DNA of 16,540 nucleotides from Hepatocystis sp. ex Piliocolobus tephrosceles (GCA_902459845.2 CABPSV020000424.1:1-16540); one strand, 5' to 3'; numbered from the stretch's first letter, positions 1 through 10,377 are shown. The notes: generated from the sequence alone by a model not told the origin. Translations and numbers: made by a program.

Positions 1-61
1 TTTAATTTTTTTTTTTGTATTTACTTGTTTATTTTTTACTTTTATTTATTTATTTTATTTA

Positions 62-208
62 TTTTTTTTTTTTTTTTTATTTTTTTTTAATTTTTTTTTT
101 TAATTTTTTTTTTTAATTTTTTTTTTTAATTTTTTTTTTTAATTTTTTTTTTTAATTTTTTTTTAATTTTTTTTTAATTTTTTTTTAATTTTTTTAATTT
201 TTTTTTTT
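62..208 (+). repeat. T-run/AA tandem repeat with step-down period
   Basis: AA dinucleotides interrupt a long T run at 89, 102, 115, 128, 141, 154, 165, 176, 187 and 196. The spacing is 13 bp five times, then 11 bp three times, then 9 bp. The unit therefore goes from T11AA to T9AA to T7AA. Confidence 0.95.
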
Positions 209-1341
209 CTTTTTTTATTATAAAAGCACAATCAATACGTTTTACTACATTTATAGGAATTATAAAAAAAACTTCCATTCTTATTTTTTATCCGTTTATT
301 TGTTATTTTATATAGCTTTTTTTTTTTTTTTTTTCACATATATATCGTAGCTATACTATTTATCTGTTTTTCTGTTTGAAATATTATTACATACATATGC
401 TTACACATATACACGTGTTAATATATAAATAAGCATTGTATATTGATATAAATGTTATTAACTTTATTTTTATAGGAAAATATAAGAAAAAAAAAAAATT
501 ACACATTTTGAATTTTACACGACTGTTACATTAAAATCATTCCAGTTTTATTTTATTTTTTTTAATTATTAAAAAAAAAAAAAATATATATATACTGTCA
601 CATATTTTTATTATTATTGTTGTTAATATATATAATTACCACAATAAGCATATCGCAATTAAATTGGAAAGTACATGGTATAATGAAAATATAAATGCTT
701 GTGAGAATGATGAGCATTATGTGCATATATATATATGCGCAAATGAAATAACTTATTTTCTAAAAATAAAAAAATTGTTCATATGTTTTAAATGCTTAAA
801 AAGAAGTATAAACTAGTGTTATATGTAATGTATATACATAAATATACACATATTCGATTAGAAGATAAAGTGTATGGGATAAAAACAGCTATAAATATCA
901 GAAATGGAAGTAGAAAATTGTAAGTCTAAAAATACATATGAGAACTTTCGCATGTTAGCATGTAAAGATATAAACTTATTACTAAAACATATATATCTAT
1001 ATATTTATTAGAATTTTTTTTTTTTTTTTTAACATGGAAACATAATAATCATAATTAAAAATCGGAAAAAGAAAATAAAATAAGAAAAGTAAAGCAAAAA
1101 TCAAAACGCCTTAATAAAAATCAATAGAGTAAATGTATTAACATCATACAAATAGAATAAGAAAAAAATTTTATTATATAATAAAAAAGTAAAACAAAAA
1201 AAATAAAAAAATAAAAAAAAAGGTATTATGATATGTGCATCCGTGTGAGATATTTATACTTTAATTCATAAAAAAACAATCAATTTTAGTGTGTATATAT
1301 TTTATTTTATTTTATTTATTTTGTTCAAGTTTAAAAAAAAA
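209..1341. other. Non-coding region downstream of the ankyrin gene
   Basis: About 1.1 kb of A+T-rich sequence containing the presumed 3' UTR of the minus-strand ankyrin gene. It has several short homopolymers. Two open stretches on the plus strand (one without ATG ending at 816; one of 35 codons at 904-1011) are within what chance gives at this composition. I see no convincing gene. Confidence 0.5.
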
Positions 1342-2922
1342 TTATTTACATCTCGATCCACATCCACACATGTTAAGCCATAAGCTGTCAATACCATTAT
1401 ATTGCTGGTTCTACATACACAAAAAAAAAAAAAAAAAAAAAAAAAAACACATGTGTAATGTATAATTATTTTTGAGTATATAAATGCATATACATATACA
1501 TATATATATATATATATTGTACTATTAATTGTGCATATAATTTGAGCATATAGATGTTCATTCTTATATTTTATTTTTGTTCTATTTTTTATGGCATGAG
1601 TTTATTTCTTAATTTAAAAAAGATTAGCTTACCTCTGTTTCTTGCAGTCTCATAGCGTTCTTCATTTTATTATTGAAAAAAATAAATAAATTAAATATAA
1701 ATAAATAAATATAAATAAATAAATAAGATGGGTGACGGTTATAGATAAATTGTCACAGCAGACAGTATAGTTGAACCATGAAGTGTGTAGTAGGTAACAT
1801 TATGTTATAATTTTTATGTATATTTTTATTTTTATTATATTTACTGTTTCGATAGCTCCATATTTTAAAAGTAAACGATAGGCTAAAAAAAAAGAAAAAA
1901 AAAAATAGTAAACAATGTATATAAATATGTATACAAGTATATATTTGTAAATTAAACAATAATTAATACCTTTTGAGTTGAAGATACATTTATCTAATGC
2001 AGTCTCATTGTAATCGTCTTTCATATTTATACCTAAATCTCCACCTTTTTTTAAAATTGCCTCGATCCAATCTAATGGAACCTAAAATAAAAATAAAAAT
2101 TATACTTATATTAATTTTTTTTTTTTTTTTTATCTCTTTTATTTTTTTTGCTCATAAGTATATATATGTATATGAATATATATATATTTATGAGTGAATA
2201 TTTTTTCCGTACTTTTTTTTCACAAGCAATCATTAAAGCTGTTTGATTATTTCTACTGAGAACATTTATATCTAAACCTCTTCTAGCTAGTAAATACCCA
2301 ACTATTTTTTTTTTGTTCATAATAATTGCCATTTGTAATAAAGTATAAACGGGCTCTTTTGCACTTCAAACAGAAAAAAAAAAAAAAAAAGGATTACATT
2401 AGAAATGTGTATATTACACCATGCGTAAATATTTGTAAATATTTAGTACATGCACATGTATATATATGTATATACTTGCACTATTGTAAAAAATACACAC
2501 AATTTAAAATTAACCAAAGCACTCAACATATTTTTAAGTGTTGTATAATACAGAAATTAGTAATGGATACACTATTTTATAACAAATGCATTTATCCATA
2601 TAATAAAATGTAAAAAACAAACATATATATATATATATATATCCTGATATATCCTGATATATCCTGTATTTTACCCTTCTTTATAATTAGCTATCTGCAT
2701 ATTCCAATAAGGCTTTAATTTTTTAACATCATCTATGGTCATTTCTTAAAACATAATAATAGAAAAAAAAAAAAAAAAGTTTAATATTCAGTAAATATAT
2801 AAAAACGATTGTTTTGATAGTATAATTATAAAATGTACAAAGAAAAGCAATTAATTTTTGTTTAAACATATTATACCTGACACATAGCTATCATTAATTA
2901 GTATACTATCATAATTAATCAT
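1342..2922 (-). CDS. Ankyrin-repeat protein, seven exons, 170 aa
   Basis: Rebuilt by eye from splice sites. Exons on the minus strand: 2922-2877, 2744-2675, 2363-2213, 2081-1970, 1882-1845, 1659-1633, 1410-1342 (stop TAA at 1344-1342). All six introns are GT..AG, 87 to 311 bp, and phases agree at every junction, giving 513 nt. The protein starts MINYDSILIND and carries about three ankyrin repeats: residues ~44-73 (TLLQMAI..., LLARRGLDIN), ~78-109 (NQTALMIACE, ILKKGG) and ~115-138 (ETALDK, LLKYGA). No signal peptide or membrane segment is visible. The C-terminus, NMCGCGSRCK, has three cysteines in the last eight residues. Ankyrin repeats mediate protein-protein contacts; the partner cannot be read from the sequence. 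The weakest parts are the 27-bp sixth exon, which has a poor acceptor tract, and the first exon. The neighbour at 6299 is divergent across 3.4 kb. Confidence 0.8.
1421..1447 (+). repeat. A27 tract acting as polypyrimidine tract for the last ankyrin-gene intron
   Basis: On the minus strand this is a T27 run immediately before the acceptor GTGTATGTAG at 1420-1411, so its length variation would sit in the splice-acceptor region. Confidence 0.8.
2641..2668 (+). repeat. 10-bp tandem repeat atcctgatat, about 2.7 copies
   Basis: Copies begin at 2641, 2651 and 2661 (the last partial, atcctgta). It follows a (TA)n run and lies just inside the donor end of intron 2 of the minus-strand ankyrin gene (donor GT at 2674-2673). 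Confidence 0.85.
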
Positions 2923-3798
2923 AATTATAAAACAAAAAATAAAAAGTTAAAAGTTGAAAAAAAAAAAAATAAAATAACGGAAAATTATATTTTGGTTGTA
3001 TAAAAAAAAAGAAAAAACCTGATTAATGAGCCTAAAAATTTATAAAAAAGAAAAAAATAAATAAAAACCATAAACAACACAAAAATGTTAAGTCAAAAAA
3101 AAAAAAAAAAAACACAAAAACAATGTTTGTAATGTATTAAACTGTTTTATTTTATTTTATTTTTTTCTTGTCTATAACATGTAACACATTAATAAAAACT
3201 GCGTTTTATTATTGAGTTATTACTCTAACAAAAAAGTGAAATAATGTAGTTATATATATGTGTATGTTAATATACACGCACACGTGTTTTTGCATATATA
3301 TGTAAATGGAAACGTAAAAATTATAAGTTAAAGGGTATAAATAATATTATATATTGACGATGTAAATTATTATTCACAATATAATGACTGTTTTGGGAAG
3401 AAGCCCGAAACGTATACGTAAAAATATGTACCTTTTATATAAAATATAAATGAGTAAAATGTATATAGTATTCACGTACATATATACACAATTAGACGTA
3501 AAAAAAAAAAAAAGTAAAAAAAAAAAAAATAGCAGGAACTTTTCCTTCTGGGCGTTATACATATATATATAAATATATTATATAATTATAAACGATATAC
3601 TATTTGTTAGTTATTTTAAATAAATATTTACTTTTTCATTTGTTATTGAATTATATAGAGTATATATTTTTGCGCTGTACATTAACAGCCCAAACAGTTA
3701 AGTAAAAAACAAATACATATTAAAAAAACATTTAAAATATTAAAATTATATTCATATAATTTTTTTTTTAATTTAGGACAGGAAATAAAATGATGGTG

Positions 3799-3826
3799 TT
3801 TTTTTTTTTTTTTTTTTTTTTTTTTT
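3799..3826 (+). repeat. T28 homopolymer
   Basis: Uninterrupted run of T in intergenic DNA. Confidence 0.95.
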
Positions 3827-3973
3827 CCATATAAATTGAGATAACAATTAATAAAATTGCACTGTGAATTAAATTAAAACAGTTTAACATTGTAAGTTTT
3901 TGTTTATAGTGATAAAACTTTGTATAATATTAACTTGAAAATTTTGTTAACACTACATTATAAGCTATATATA

Positions 3974-3976
<3 letters not shown>

Positions 3977-4018
<42 letters not shown>
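3977..4018 (+). repeat. A42 homopolymer, longest in the window
   Basis: Forty-two consecutive A between TATATATGT and TTATTTTATT. Such poly(dA:dT) tracts exclude nucleosomes and are common in Plasmodium intergenic DNA. Confidence 0.95.
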
Positions 4019-4020
<2 letters not shown>

Positions 4021-4410
4021 ATTTTATTTATTTTTGTTTCTGTTGGTATATATTATTTATATATGAAGAACTTTCACACACATTTCGCGTGTCTGAAACA
4101 ATTAAATTTGCACTTTAAATATTTTAATTCTCTTATTGTTTTTATTTTTTTTCTGAGTATTTATGTGAGCAGTTTAAAGTGTTCAAAATAGAGGAAAATA
4201 AAAAGAATAGGAGGGGGGAAGGGAAATGAAAAAAAAGGTTCTTAAGAAAACATTGTACGTATATATATATATATATATATTTGCACCTTTCTTAACACAA
4301 TTCGTACCAATTAGAGTATATATACATACGTTAGTATATGAACATGTCACCACAAGTTTAAAGAGAATAATATACAAGTTAGTTACAGCAATTTTGTTAT
4401 TTTACATTAC

Positions 4411-4412
<2 letters not shown>

Positions 4413-4443
<31 letters not shown>
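4413..4443 (+). repeat. (TA)n microsatellite
   Basis: About fifteen TA units; it produces the YIYIYI string in the overlapping spurious open frame. Confidence 0.95.
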
Positions 4444-4446
<3 letters not shown>

Positions 4447-5530
4447 TTGTTCTATACAGTATATTTTGAATTCAATATTTTACTCAAAACTTGTCATTAA
4501 TGTGTTTATATATATTATTTAAAAATATATAAATAAACACATAAATAAAAAAAAAGTAATGATTATACATATATTTTTCAGGAGTAAGCTATCATGAACA
4601 CAAAATTGTTATTTTACATTTTCCAGAAATATACTTTTAGGTTATTATCTAAAACATCATATATACGATTTTTTTTTTTTTTTTTTTTGGTAAGTTAAAA
4701 TGTGTTCATTTAAATATGTTTTAATAATTTTAAATAGCTATAATACAAATATGTACACAAATATAAATTTGAATGATTAATTATTTCGCAAGGCTGATAG
4801 CACTTTTTTTTTTTTTTATATATATATAAATATTCAGGTTATGTTGTTGAAACAGTGGCAAAGTATGTATTATTACACGTGCACATATAAATATATAATT
4901 GTATGTATCTTTTATAATTGCACATGCATATATATAGCTTTATGATTAAAAATATGTTAATGAAATTAACATTACAAAAAAAAAAGAAGAAAAAAAAAAT
5001 AGTTATAAGTTGGCATAGACTTGTGCATTTTTTACATCATTTCTACTATTGACTAGTGATTAACTGTTGAAGCATTTTTGTTGCCGACGAAAAAACATAA
5101 ATGAGTATAATTAATATATGTATGTATTTATATTTAATTCGAATGACTTATGGATATATATATTATCAACAAGCAATTAACATACGTGTTCAATTGTTTA
5201 TATATAAAACATATATTAGAAACACATATATACCTGTAAAGAGTGTAATACCAAATCATTATTTACTTACAAATTTATTTATTTATTAGCTAAAAAAAAA
5301 AAAAAAAAAAAAACATTAAAAAAAATCTTTAAAAATAAAACTTCATCAAAAAAACATTAAAAATTATATAATTGTAAAATGACCCTGATTAAAAAATAAG
5401 TAATTTTTTTTTCTTTTTTTAAATAAACTGATACAATGAAAACAATATAAATAATAATGCAAGATATGTTCGAAATACATAGATTTTTGCAATTAAAATA
5501 TAGTTAGGGGAGTTGAACAGGTGAAATGTG

Positions 5531-5536
<6 letters not shown>

Positions 5537-5577
<41 letters not shown>
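5537..5577 (+). repeat. (TA)20 microsatellite
   Basis: Uninterrupted TA run of about 41 bases, intergenic. Confidence 0.95.
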
Positions 5578-5580
<3 letters not shown>

Positions 5581-5808
5581 GCAAGCACAATGTAAGAGAG
5601 CTTCACTTACAACTATAAATATTGTTAAAAAATTACGTACACATATTTATAGTAATCAGTAACATTATTTGTAAATGATTGGGTTAAGATTTTTTTTTCT
5701 TTTTATATTTATTTATCAATTTATTTATTTTTTTTTTACGTAAATTCTAAGAAATATATTCATTTTACCTTTTTGTTTTTGATCTTATTAATTTTATTAT
5801 TCACAATG

Positions 5809-5813
<5 letters not shown>

Positions 5814-5842
<29 letters not shown>
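5814..5842 (+). repeat. (TA)n microsatellite beside the 18-bp array
   Basis: About fourteen TA units ending in ATGTATATAT, directly left of the C/T-rich degenerate array. Confidence 0.95.
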
Positions 5843-5850
<8 letters not shown>

Positions 5851-5852
5851 TT

Positions 5853-5978
5853 CTTACATTTATTTTTACTTTCACTAACAGTCACTAGCTTTTACTAATA
5901 CTCACATTCACTAACATCCACTACATACAATAGTTTTCATAACTTTTACAACTCTCATAACTTTTACTCTTTTTCTCC
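5853..5978 (+). repeat. Degenerate 18-bp C/T/A-rich array, about seven units, nearly G-free
   Basis: Cut every 18 bp from 5853, the units share a CTTTTAC / TTCACTAACA-like core: 5871 starts ttcactaaca, 5889 cttttactaa, 5907 ttcactaaca, 5943 cttttacaac, 5961 cttttactct. The adjacent pair tcataacttttac at 5937 and 5955 shows the same 18-bp offset. Only a few G occur on the plus strand. It lies 320-450 bp upstream of the ATG at 6299. Confidence 0.6.
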
Positions 5979-6020
5979 TTCATTATGTTTTAGTAAAACA
6001 TTTTTTTTTTTATTTACATG

Positions 6021-6053
<33 letters not shown>
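6021..6053 (+). repeat. A33 homopolymer
   Basis: Thirty-three A about 245 bp upstream of the ATG at 6299. Confidence 0.95.
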
Positions 6054-6054
<1 letters not shown>

Positions 6055-6298
6055 ACAATGTTGTAAGTATGTACATATATATACACCTTTTCTTTGCTCT
6101 ATATGCATAAATTTGAATCACATAATCGAATAAAAAAAAAAAAAAAGCACAAATTTAATATATTAGTTATATGAGACTACAAAAAAAAAAAAAAAAAATA
6201 GAAGAATTGCATTTTTTTTTTTTTTTAGGTATTAATTTTTAATATACATGTATATATGTGTATATGTGCAGATACGCATATAATAATAAATCGTAAAT

Positions 6299-7534
6299 AT
6301 GTACATGAAATATTTGGTTTTTGTTGTTTTTGTTTTGTTGAACTATATATCATGTATAAATTTACAAATAGGAAATCAAAAATACACGTTAACTGCAAGT
6401 AAAATACAAAAAGACTTGATAGACTTGTATAACACATTAAGGAATTTAAAGGCAGAGGAATATTTAAAAGATCGAATAAAAAAAGCCAATTTATACACCA
6501 AATTCCGGAAACGTTTATACAAAGATAGATTGAGTATATATGCAAATGTTAGTATTAAAGAGAAAAGTGAAGATGTACCTGTTAAAGTAGTTGTAGAAGA
6601 AAATGAACAACAAACTCAACAGGGGGAGGGAGGGGGAAAAAACATTGATTCTATGGAACAAGACTTTTTAACTAAGTTTATTCAATTTAATAAAAATAAT
6701 TTTTTTTGTATTGATGAAGTAGGGTTAGATATGAATATTCCTGTTTTAAAAAATAGTAACGTAGGAGCAAATTTTATTTATGAACTACCAAAAAAAATTA
6801 ATATTAATGCATATGCAAATGCAAATAATACTATTATAAAAGGAGAGTTTAATACAGAAGATATTATAAAAAAAATAAGTTTTTTTCAATTTTTTGATAA
6901 CTTCTATGTTAATGCAAATTATGATTTTAAAAATCAAACAGCTCTCATAAATTTGGAAAGTAAATTATATGAATATTATAATAAATATGGAAATAATATA
7001 AGTTTAAATAATAAAGTGGTAATTCAACGAAGTGGAAACAATGATTATGAGGGATCGGTTTATTTATCCCTGAAATATAATAACAACATTTTTACACCTA
7101 TTTTTAACTTCAAAGACAAGTAATATTGCGAAACAGTTTACATGTATTTACATACGTACATATATTATATACCAACCTTAAAAACTAATTTTTTTTTTCT
7201 TTTTCTTTATGTATTATACAATTATAATCAAATTATTATACATCTATATATACATATATATGATTTTGTATACACATACTACTGAAACTGTTTGTATATA
7301 TATATATATATATATATATATTTTTTCCATTGCAGGACTTATGAATATTTATACGATAACGTGGGAACAAATAGAACAATCAGCGTAAAAGTTGATAGAG
7401 AAAAAAATGTTCATATTAATTATATATCTTTTGATAAAGTGAATGAATCAAACAAATATATTTTATTTTTTAATTTTGTATTTTCAAAACCACTACAATC
7501 AATACTGACATTAAAGCGCGAGTTTGTTTTTTAA
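6299..7534 (+). CDS. Secreted beta-strand-rich protein, two exons, 339 aa, function unknown
   Basis: Exon 1 is 6299-7119 and exon 2 is 7336-7534; the 216-bp intron has donor GTAATA and acceptor TTGCAG. Splicing removes the TAA seen right after the donor and keeps frame (...FKDK|TYEYLYDN...). The product begins with a hydrophobic signal peptide, residues ~3-19 (KYLVFVVFVLLNYISC), then a basic helical stretch (~30-75), an acidic/Gln/Gly-rich linker (~96-114), and from ~136 to the end repeated amphipathic strand-like segments such as GANFIYEL, INAYANAN, FYVNANYDF, SVYLSLKY and YILFFNFVF. The last residue is Phe. I do not recognise a family. The strand pattern resembles a membrane beta-barrel or a lipid-binding beta sheet, and a signal peptide followed by a basic stretch would fit the secretory pathway or apicoplast. 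Both are inference. A second in-frame ATG at 6305 is an equally plausible start. The gene converges with eIF2 gamma. Confidence 0.85.
7120..7335 (+). other. Intron of the 6299-7534 gene
   Basis: Donor AA|GTAATA at 7120, acceptor CCATTGCAG ending at 7335. It holds a T-rich stretch and a (TA)n run at about 7298-7320 immediately before the acceptor. Exon 1 runs into TAA just after the donor, so an unspliced transcript would end at 274 residues. Confidence 0.85.
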
Positions 7535-8950
7535 GCATATGTATACATACGCTTGTGTGTATTATGTACATAGGTCGCGACGTAGTGTATGAAATATTAA
7601 AATCTTAGTTATGTGTACTATATAACGAACGGTATTTCTGCAAGGACAAAAACGACAAAAAAAATAAGCAAGTTTATAAATTTCTGATATGATTATATAT
7701 ATTTACATACATGCACTTGTACGTTCAGGCTATATTATTAAAAATAACATTAAAAAAAATATATATTCATATGCTACTTTATTTTATTTTCTTGACGCAA
7801 TTTTTATATATACATATTACATTTTTTTGAATGGCATAACACATATATATATATATATATATTTTTATATGTCCTAATAAAGTTAGAAAGATTATATTTA
7901 TACATTTTTATAAATTTATTATTTTTCGTTCTATATATTTTTATATTCAAATGCATCATTTTAAAAAAAGAAATTGTTACAAAAGTGTGCGTTTTGAAGA
8001 ATTTATTTTTAGCACACATATATATGTGTATATATGTGTATATATTTTATGTGCTTATTTATATGAATATGTATATACTTGCATGTATAATCTTGTCATA
8101 TTTTTATTGCTTGAGCAAAAACTCATTAAAAATTATATGAAGAGAAAAAAAAAAAAAAAAAAAAAAAAACGTGGAAAATTTTTATAAAAGTTATTAAAAT
8201 ATTTTAAAATCTTATGCTTAATTTTTTAGTTTTTATGAATCCACTATATTATTAAATACATTATCATAAATATCAGACCATATGTACATATATATATATA
8301 TACATTGTGTTTCTTATATGCATATATTCATAACGTCTTCATAAGCATTCTTTTGTGCGTAACACATAGGTACACACCTTCACTGTGTTGTTTTCGTTTT
8401 TTTCCTCTTTTTTTTAAACACGTAATTACAGTAGTGTGCATAAAATTAATTGCATGTACTATAATTTCTCATTGATTTTTTTATTTCACAAAAAAGGGAA
8501 AGAATGTATAAAAAAAATGGGCAAAAAAAAAAAAAAAAAAATTAAATAGTATGTTTATACAAAAATTTAAATATACTCTTAATGTTATGCGGTGGTTCCA
8601 AGTTCTTAACAAATAATTTGAATATTTCACACACTTAAGCACACACACATATATATCTATATATATACATATGTGCATACAAGTATATATAAACATATAT
8701 ATATACATGAAAAAAAAACTGGTGCTTTACAGTTTATAACTTTTATATTTAAGGATTAAAAAAATTCTTTTACAAAAATCATTAGATAAATGTTAAAAAT
8801 TAAAAACATATATTTAAACAAACTTCGAAATGTTTATGTATATAATAATGTAGTTATGCATATAAGGGGTATATTTGGCTAAGTAAAAAAAAAAAAAGAA
8901 AAAAAAAAAAAAAATTATAACATGATGTATATATATTTATGCATGTATGT

Positions 8951-8954
<4 letters not shown>
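7535..8954. other. Convergent 3' region of the secreted-protein gene and eIF2 gamma
   Basis: About 1.4 kb presumed to hold both 3' UTRs. It contains (TA)n at about 7841-7862, a poly(A) stretch at about 8148-8169 and an A18 run near 8523. A slightly GC-richer patch lies at 7560-7640. The short open frames here are dominated by translated TA and poly(A) and I see no gene. Confidence 0.55.

Positions 8955-8979
<25 letters not shown>
8955..8979 (-). repeat. Homopolymer fused to the eIF2 gamma stop codon (A25 in the mRNA)
   Basis: On the plus strand a T run from 8955 leads directly into the complement of the stop codon. In the mRNA the TAA stop is therefore followed at once by 25 genome-encoded A. 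Confidence 0.9.
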
Positions 8980-8986
<7 letters not shown>

Positions 8987-10377
8987 GGTTCTTGTAACTC
9001 TAATGGTTTTCCTTTATTTATTTGACCCCATCCAATGAGACGCCAATGTTTATCTACTCTTCTACTTAAAGCTATTTTATCGCCAATCTTTGCACAAACC
9101 GGACCAGTTAGCTCTAATTTGGCTAGCTCCGTTTTAATTCCTGTAACTCTACATCCTATAGATGTAGAACCTATATTAATCATTAAAAATTCTCCATTTT
9201 TTAATTTAGCTACTTTGGTATTTTTTTCACCATCTTGCGATTTAACACCTAACAATCGTCTTAGCAAATAGTAGGATATTTCAATTTCAGAAAAACAGTC
9301 AGGTAATTTGTTTAAATGTCCAATAACTTGACCAACTAATCTATCAGCTCTTGTTAATATAGGGTCTATTCTTGTACCTACTCCTATTAATCCTCCAGGT
9401 ACTGCATATTTTAAAGTATTATTTTCTGCAAACATAGACAATATTTGTGATATGATAGGTCTACATGTGATTTCTCCTTTTTCATCTTTTGAAATAATAC
9501 CTGGCCTAATTTCAATTTTATCACCTACTTTTAAAACACCATGTAAAATACTACCACCTGCTACACCTCCTTGTAAAGTTTCTATATCTTCACCTGGTTT
9601 ATTCACATCAAATGACCTAATAACTATCATATGTGGTGGTGAAATAAAATCTCTGTTTGGTACGCTTATTTGTGTAACTATATATTCACATACTACGTCT
9701 ATATTATATTTTAAAACTGCACTGATAGGTATAATAGGTGCACTATCAGCAGCTGTACCTGAAACAAAATTACGTATTTCTTCATGTTGTTTTAAAGCTT
9801 GTTCCTCTTTAATTAATTCTACTTTATTTTGTAATATTAAAATATGTTTTAATCGCATAATTTCAACAGCAGCTAAATGTTCAGATGTTTGTGGCTGTGG
9901 GCATGATTCATTACCAGCTACCAATAAAAGAGCAGCATCCATAACAGCCGCCCCATTTAACATTGTAGCCATTAAAATATCATGTCCTGGACAATCAACA
10001 AAAGATACATGTCGTAATAACTTCATTTTATGATTACAATTGACACGTGGACACATAGGTTCATCTTCTTTACTACTTTCATATGATTTGTAACATTCTG
10101 GTGGTAAACATTCTGGGTTTGTGCATTTATATATCTTAGCATTTGCATAACCTAATTTAATAGTAATATTTCTTTCTTTTTCGTGTTTAAACCTAACAGT
10201 ATGTACACCTGATATTGCATGTACAAGAGTTGACTTACCATGGGCCACATGTCCGATAGTACCTAAGTTTATTGTTGCTTGTCTGCTAATTACATCTTCG
10301 CTTAATGGCGTTAATTTAGTTGGGTCCAACGTTTCTAAATTTTGTTCAGCTAGGTTGTCGTGTTCGTTGATAATCAT
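8980..10377 (-). CDS. Translation initiation factor eIF2 gamma subunit (GTPase)
   Basis: A 465-residue protein from a single exon, ATG at 10377, TAA at 8982-8980. eIF2 gamma is the GTP-binding core of the eIF2 heterotrimer that brings initiator Met-tRNA to the 40S ribosome in the cytosol. Visible motifs: G1 loop GHVAHGKST (42-50), switch [15 protein letters not shown] (68-81), a zinc-knuckle insert with Cys 85, 90, 95, 109 and 114, G3 DCPGHD (128-133), G4-like NKVE (184-187) and G5-like PISA (217-220), followed by two EF-Tu-like beta-barrel domains to the C-terminus (IGWGQINKG near the end). Length is close to the human and yeast cores, with a short N-terminal extension as in human. G4 has Glu where the usual motif has Asp. 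The gene is more codon-balanced and less A+T-rich than its flanks. It is flanked by a 37-bp homopolymer in the leader and a 25-bp one right after the stop. Identification is firm. Confidence 0.98.

Larger units (their letters stand above)
2923..6298. other. Long intergenic region between two divergent genes
   Basis: About 3.4 kb holding promoters of the ankyrin gene (-) and the secreted-protein gene (+). It contains long homopolymers, (TA)n microsatellites, a degenerate 18-bp array and scattered short GC-richer patches (near 3400, 3550 and 3675). The open frames at 4226-4522 and 5101-5289 are partly translated microsatellite or near chance length. A possible two-exon mini-gene on the minus strand (3321-3682) is discussed as a finding; I do not annotate it as a gene. 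Confidence 0.55.

Noticed and set aside
1..210. Telomeric or subtelomeric repeat at the left edge
   Set aside because: The T-run/AA pattern does not match the Plasmodium telomere unit (GGGTTYA), and the neighbouring genes are core housekeeping and rhoptry genes.
1800..2332. Two separate small minus-strand genes (1800-2024 and 2111-2332)
   Set aside because: They are exons 3, 4 and 5 of the spliced ankyrin gene running on into introns; the read-through parts are low-complexity.
4226..4522. 98-codon plus-strand open frame with hydrophobic segments
   Set aside because: It includes two (TA)n runs read as YIYIYI, and its length is within chance at this A+T level. The stretch FAPFLTQFVPIRVYIHTLVYEH is non-repetitive, so conservation would be worth a quick check, but I do not call it.
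5101..5289. 62-codon plus-strand open frame
   Set aside because: Dominated by Tyr/Ile/Asn/Leu as expected from random A+T-rich DNA; no motif and no plausible splice partners seen.
9035..10033. Plus-strand open frames opposite eIF2 gamma
   Set aside because: Antisense shadows of the conserved coding sequence.
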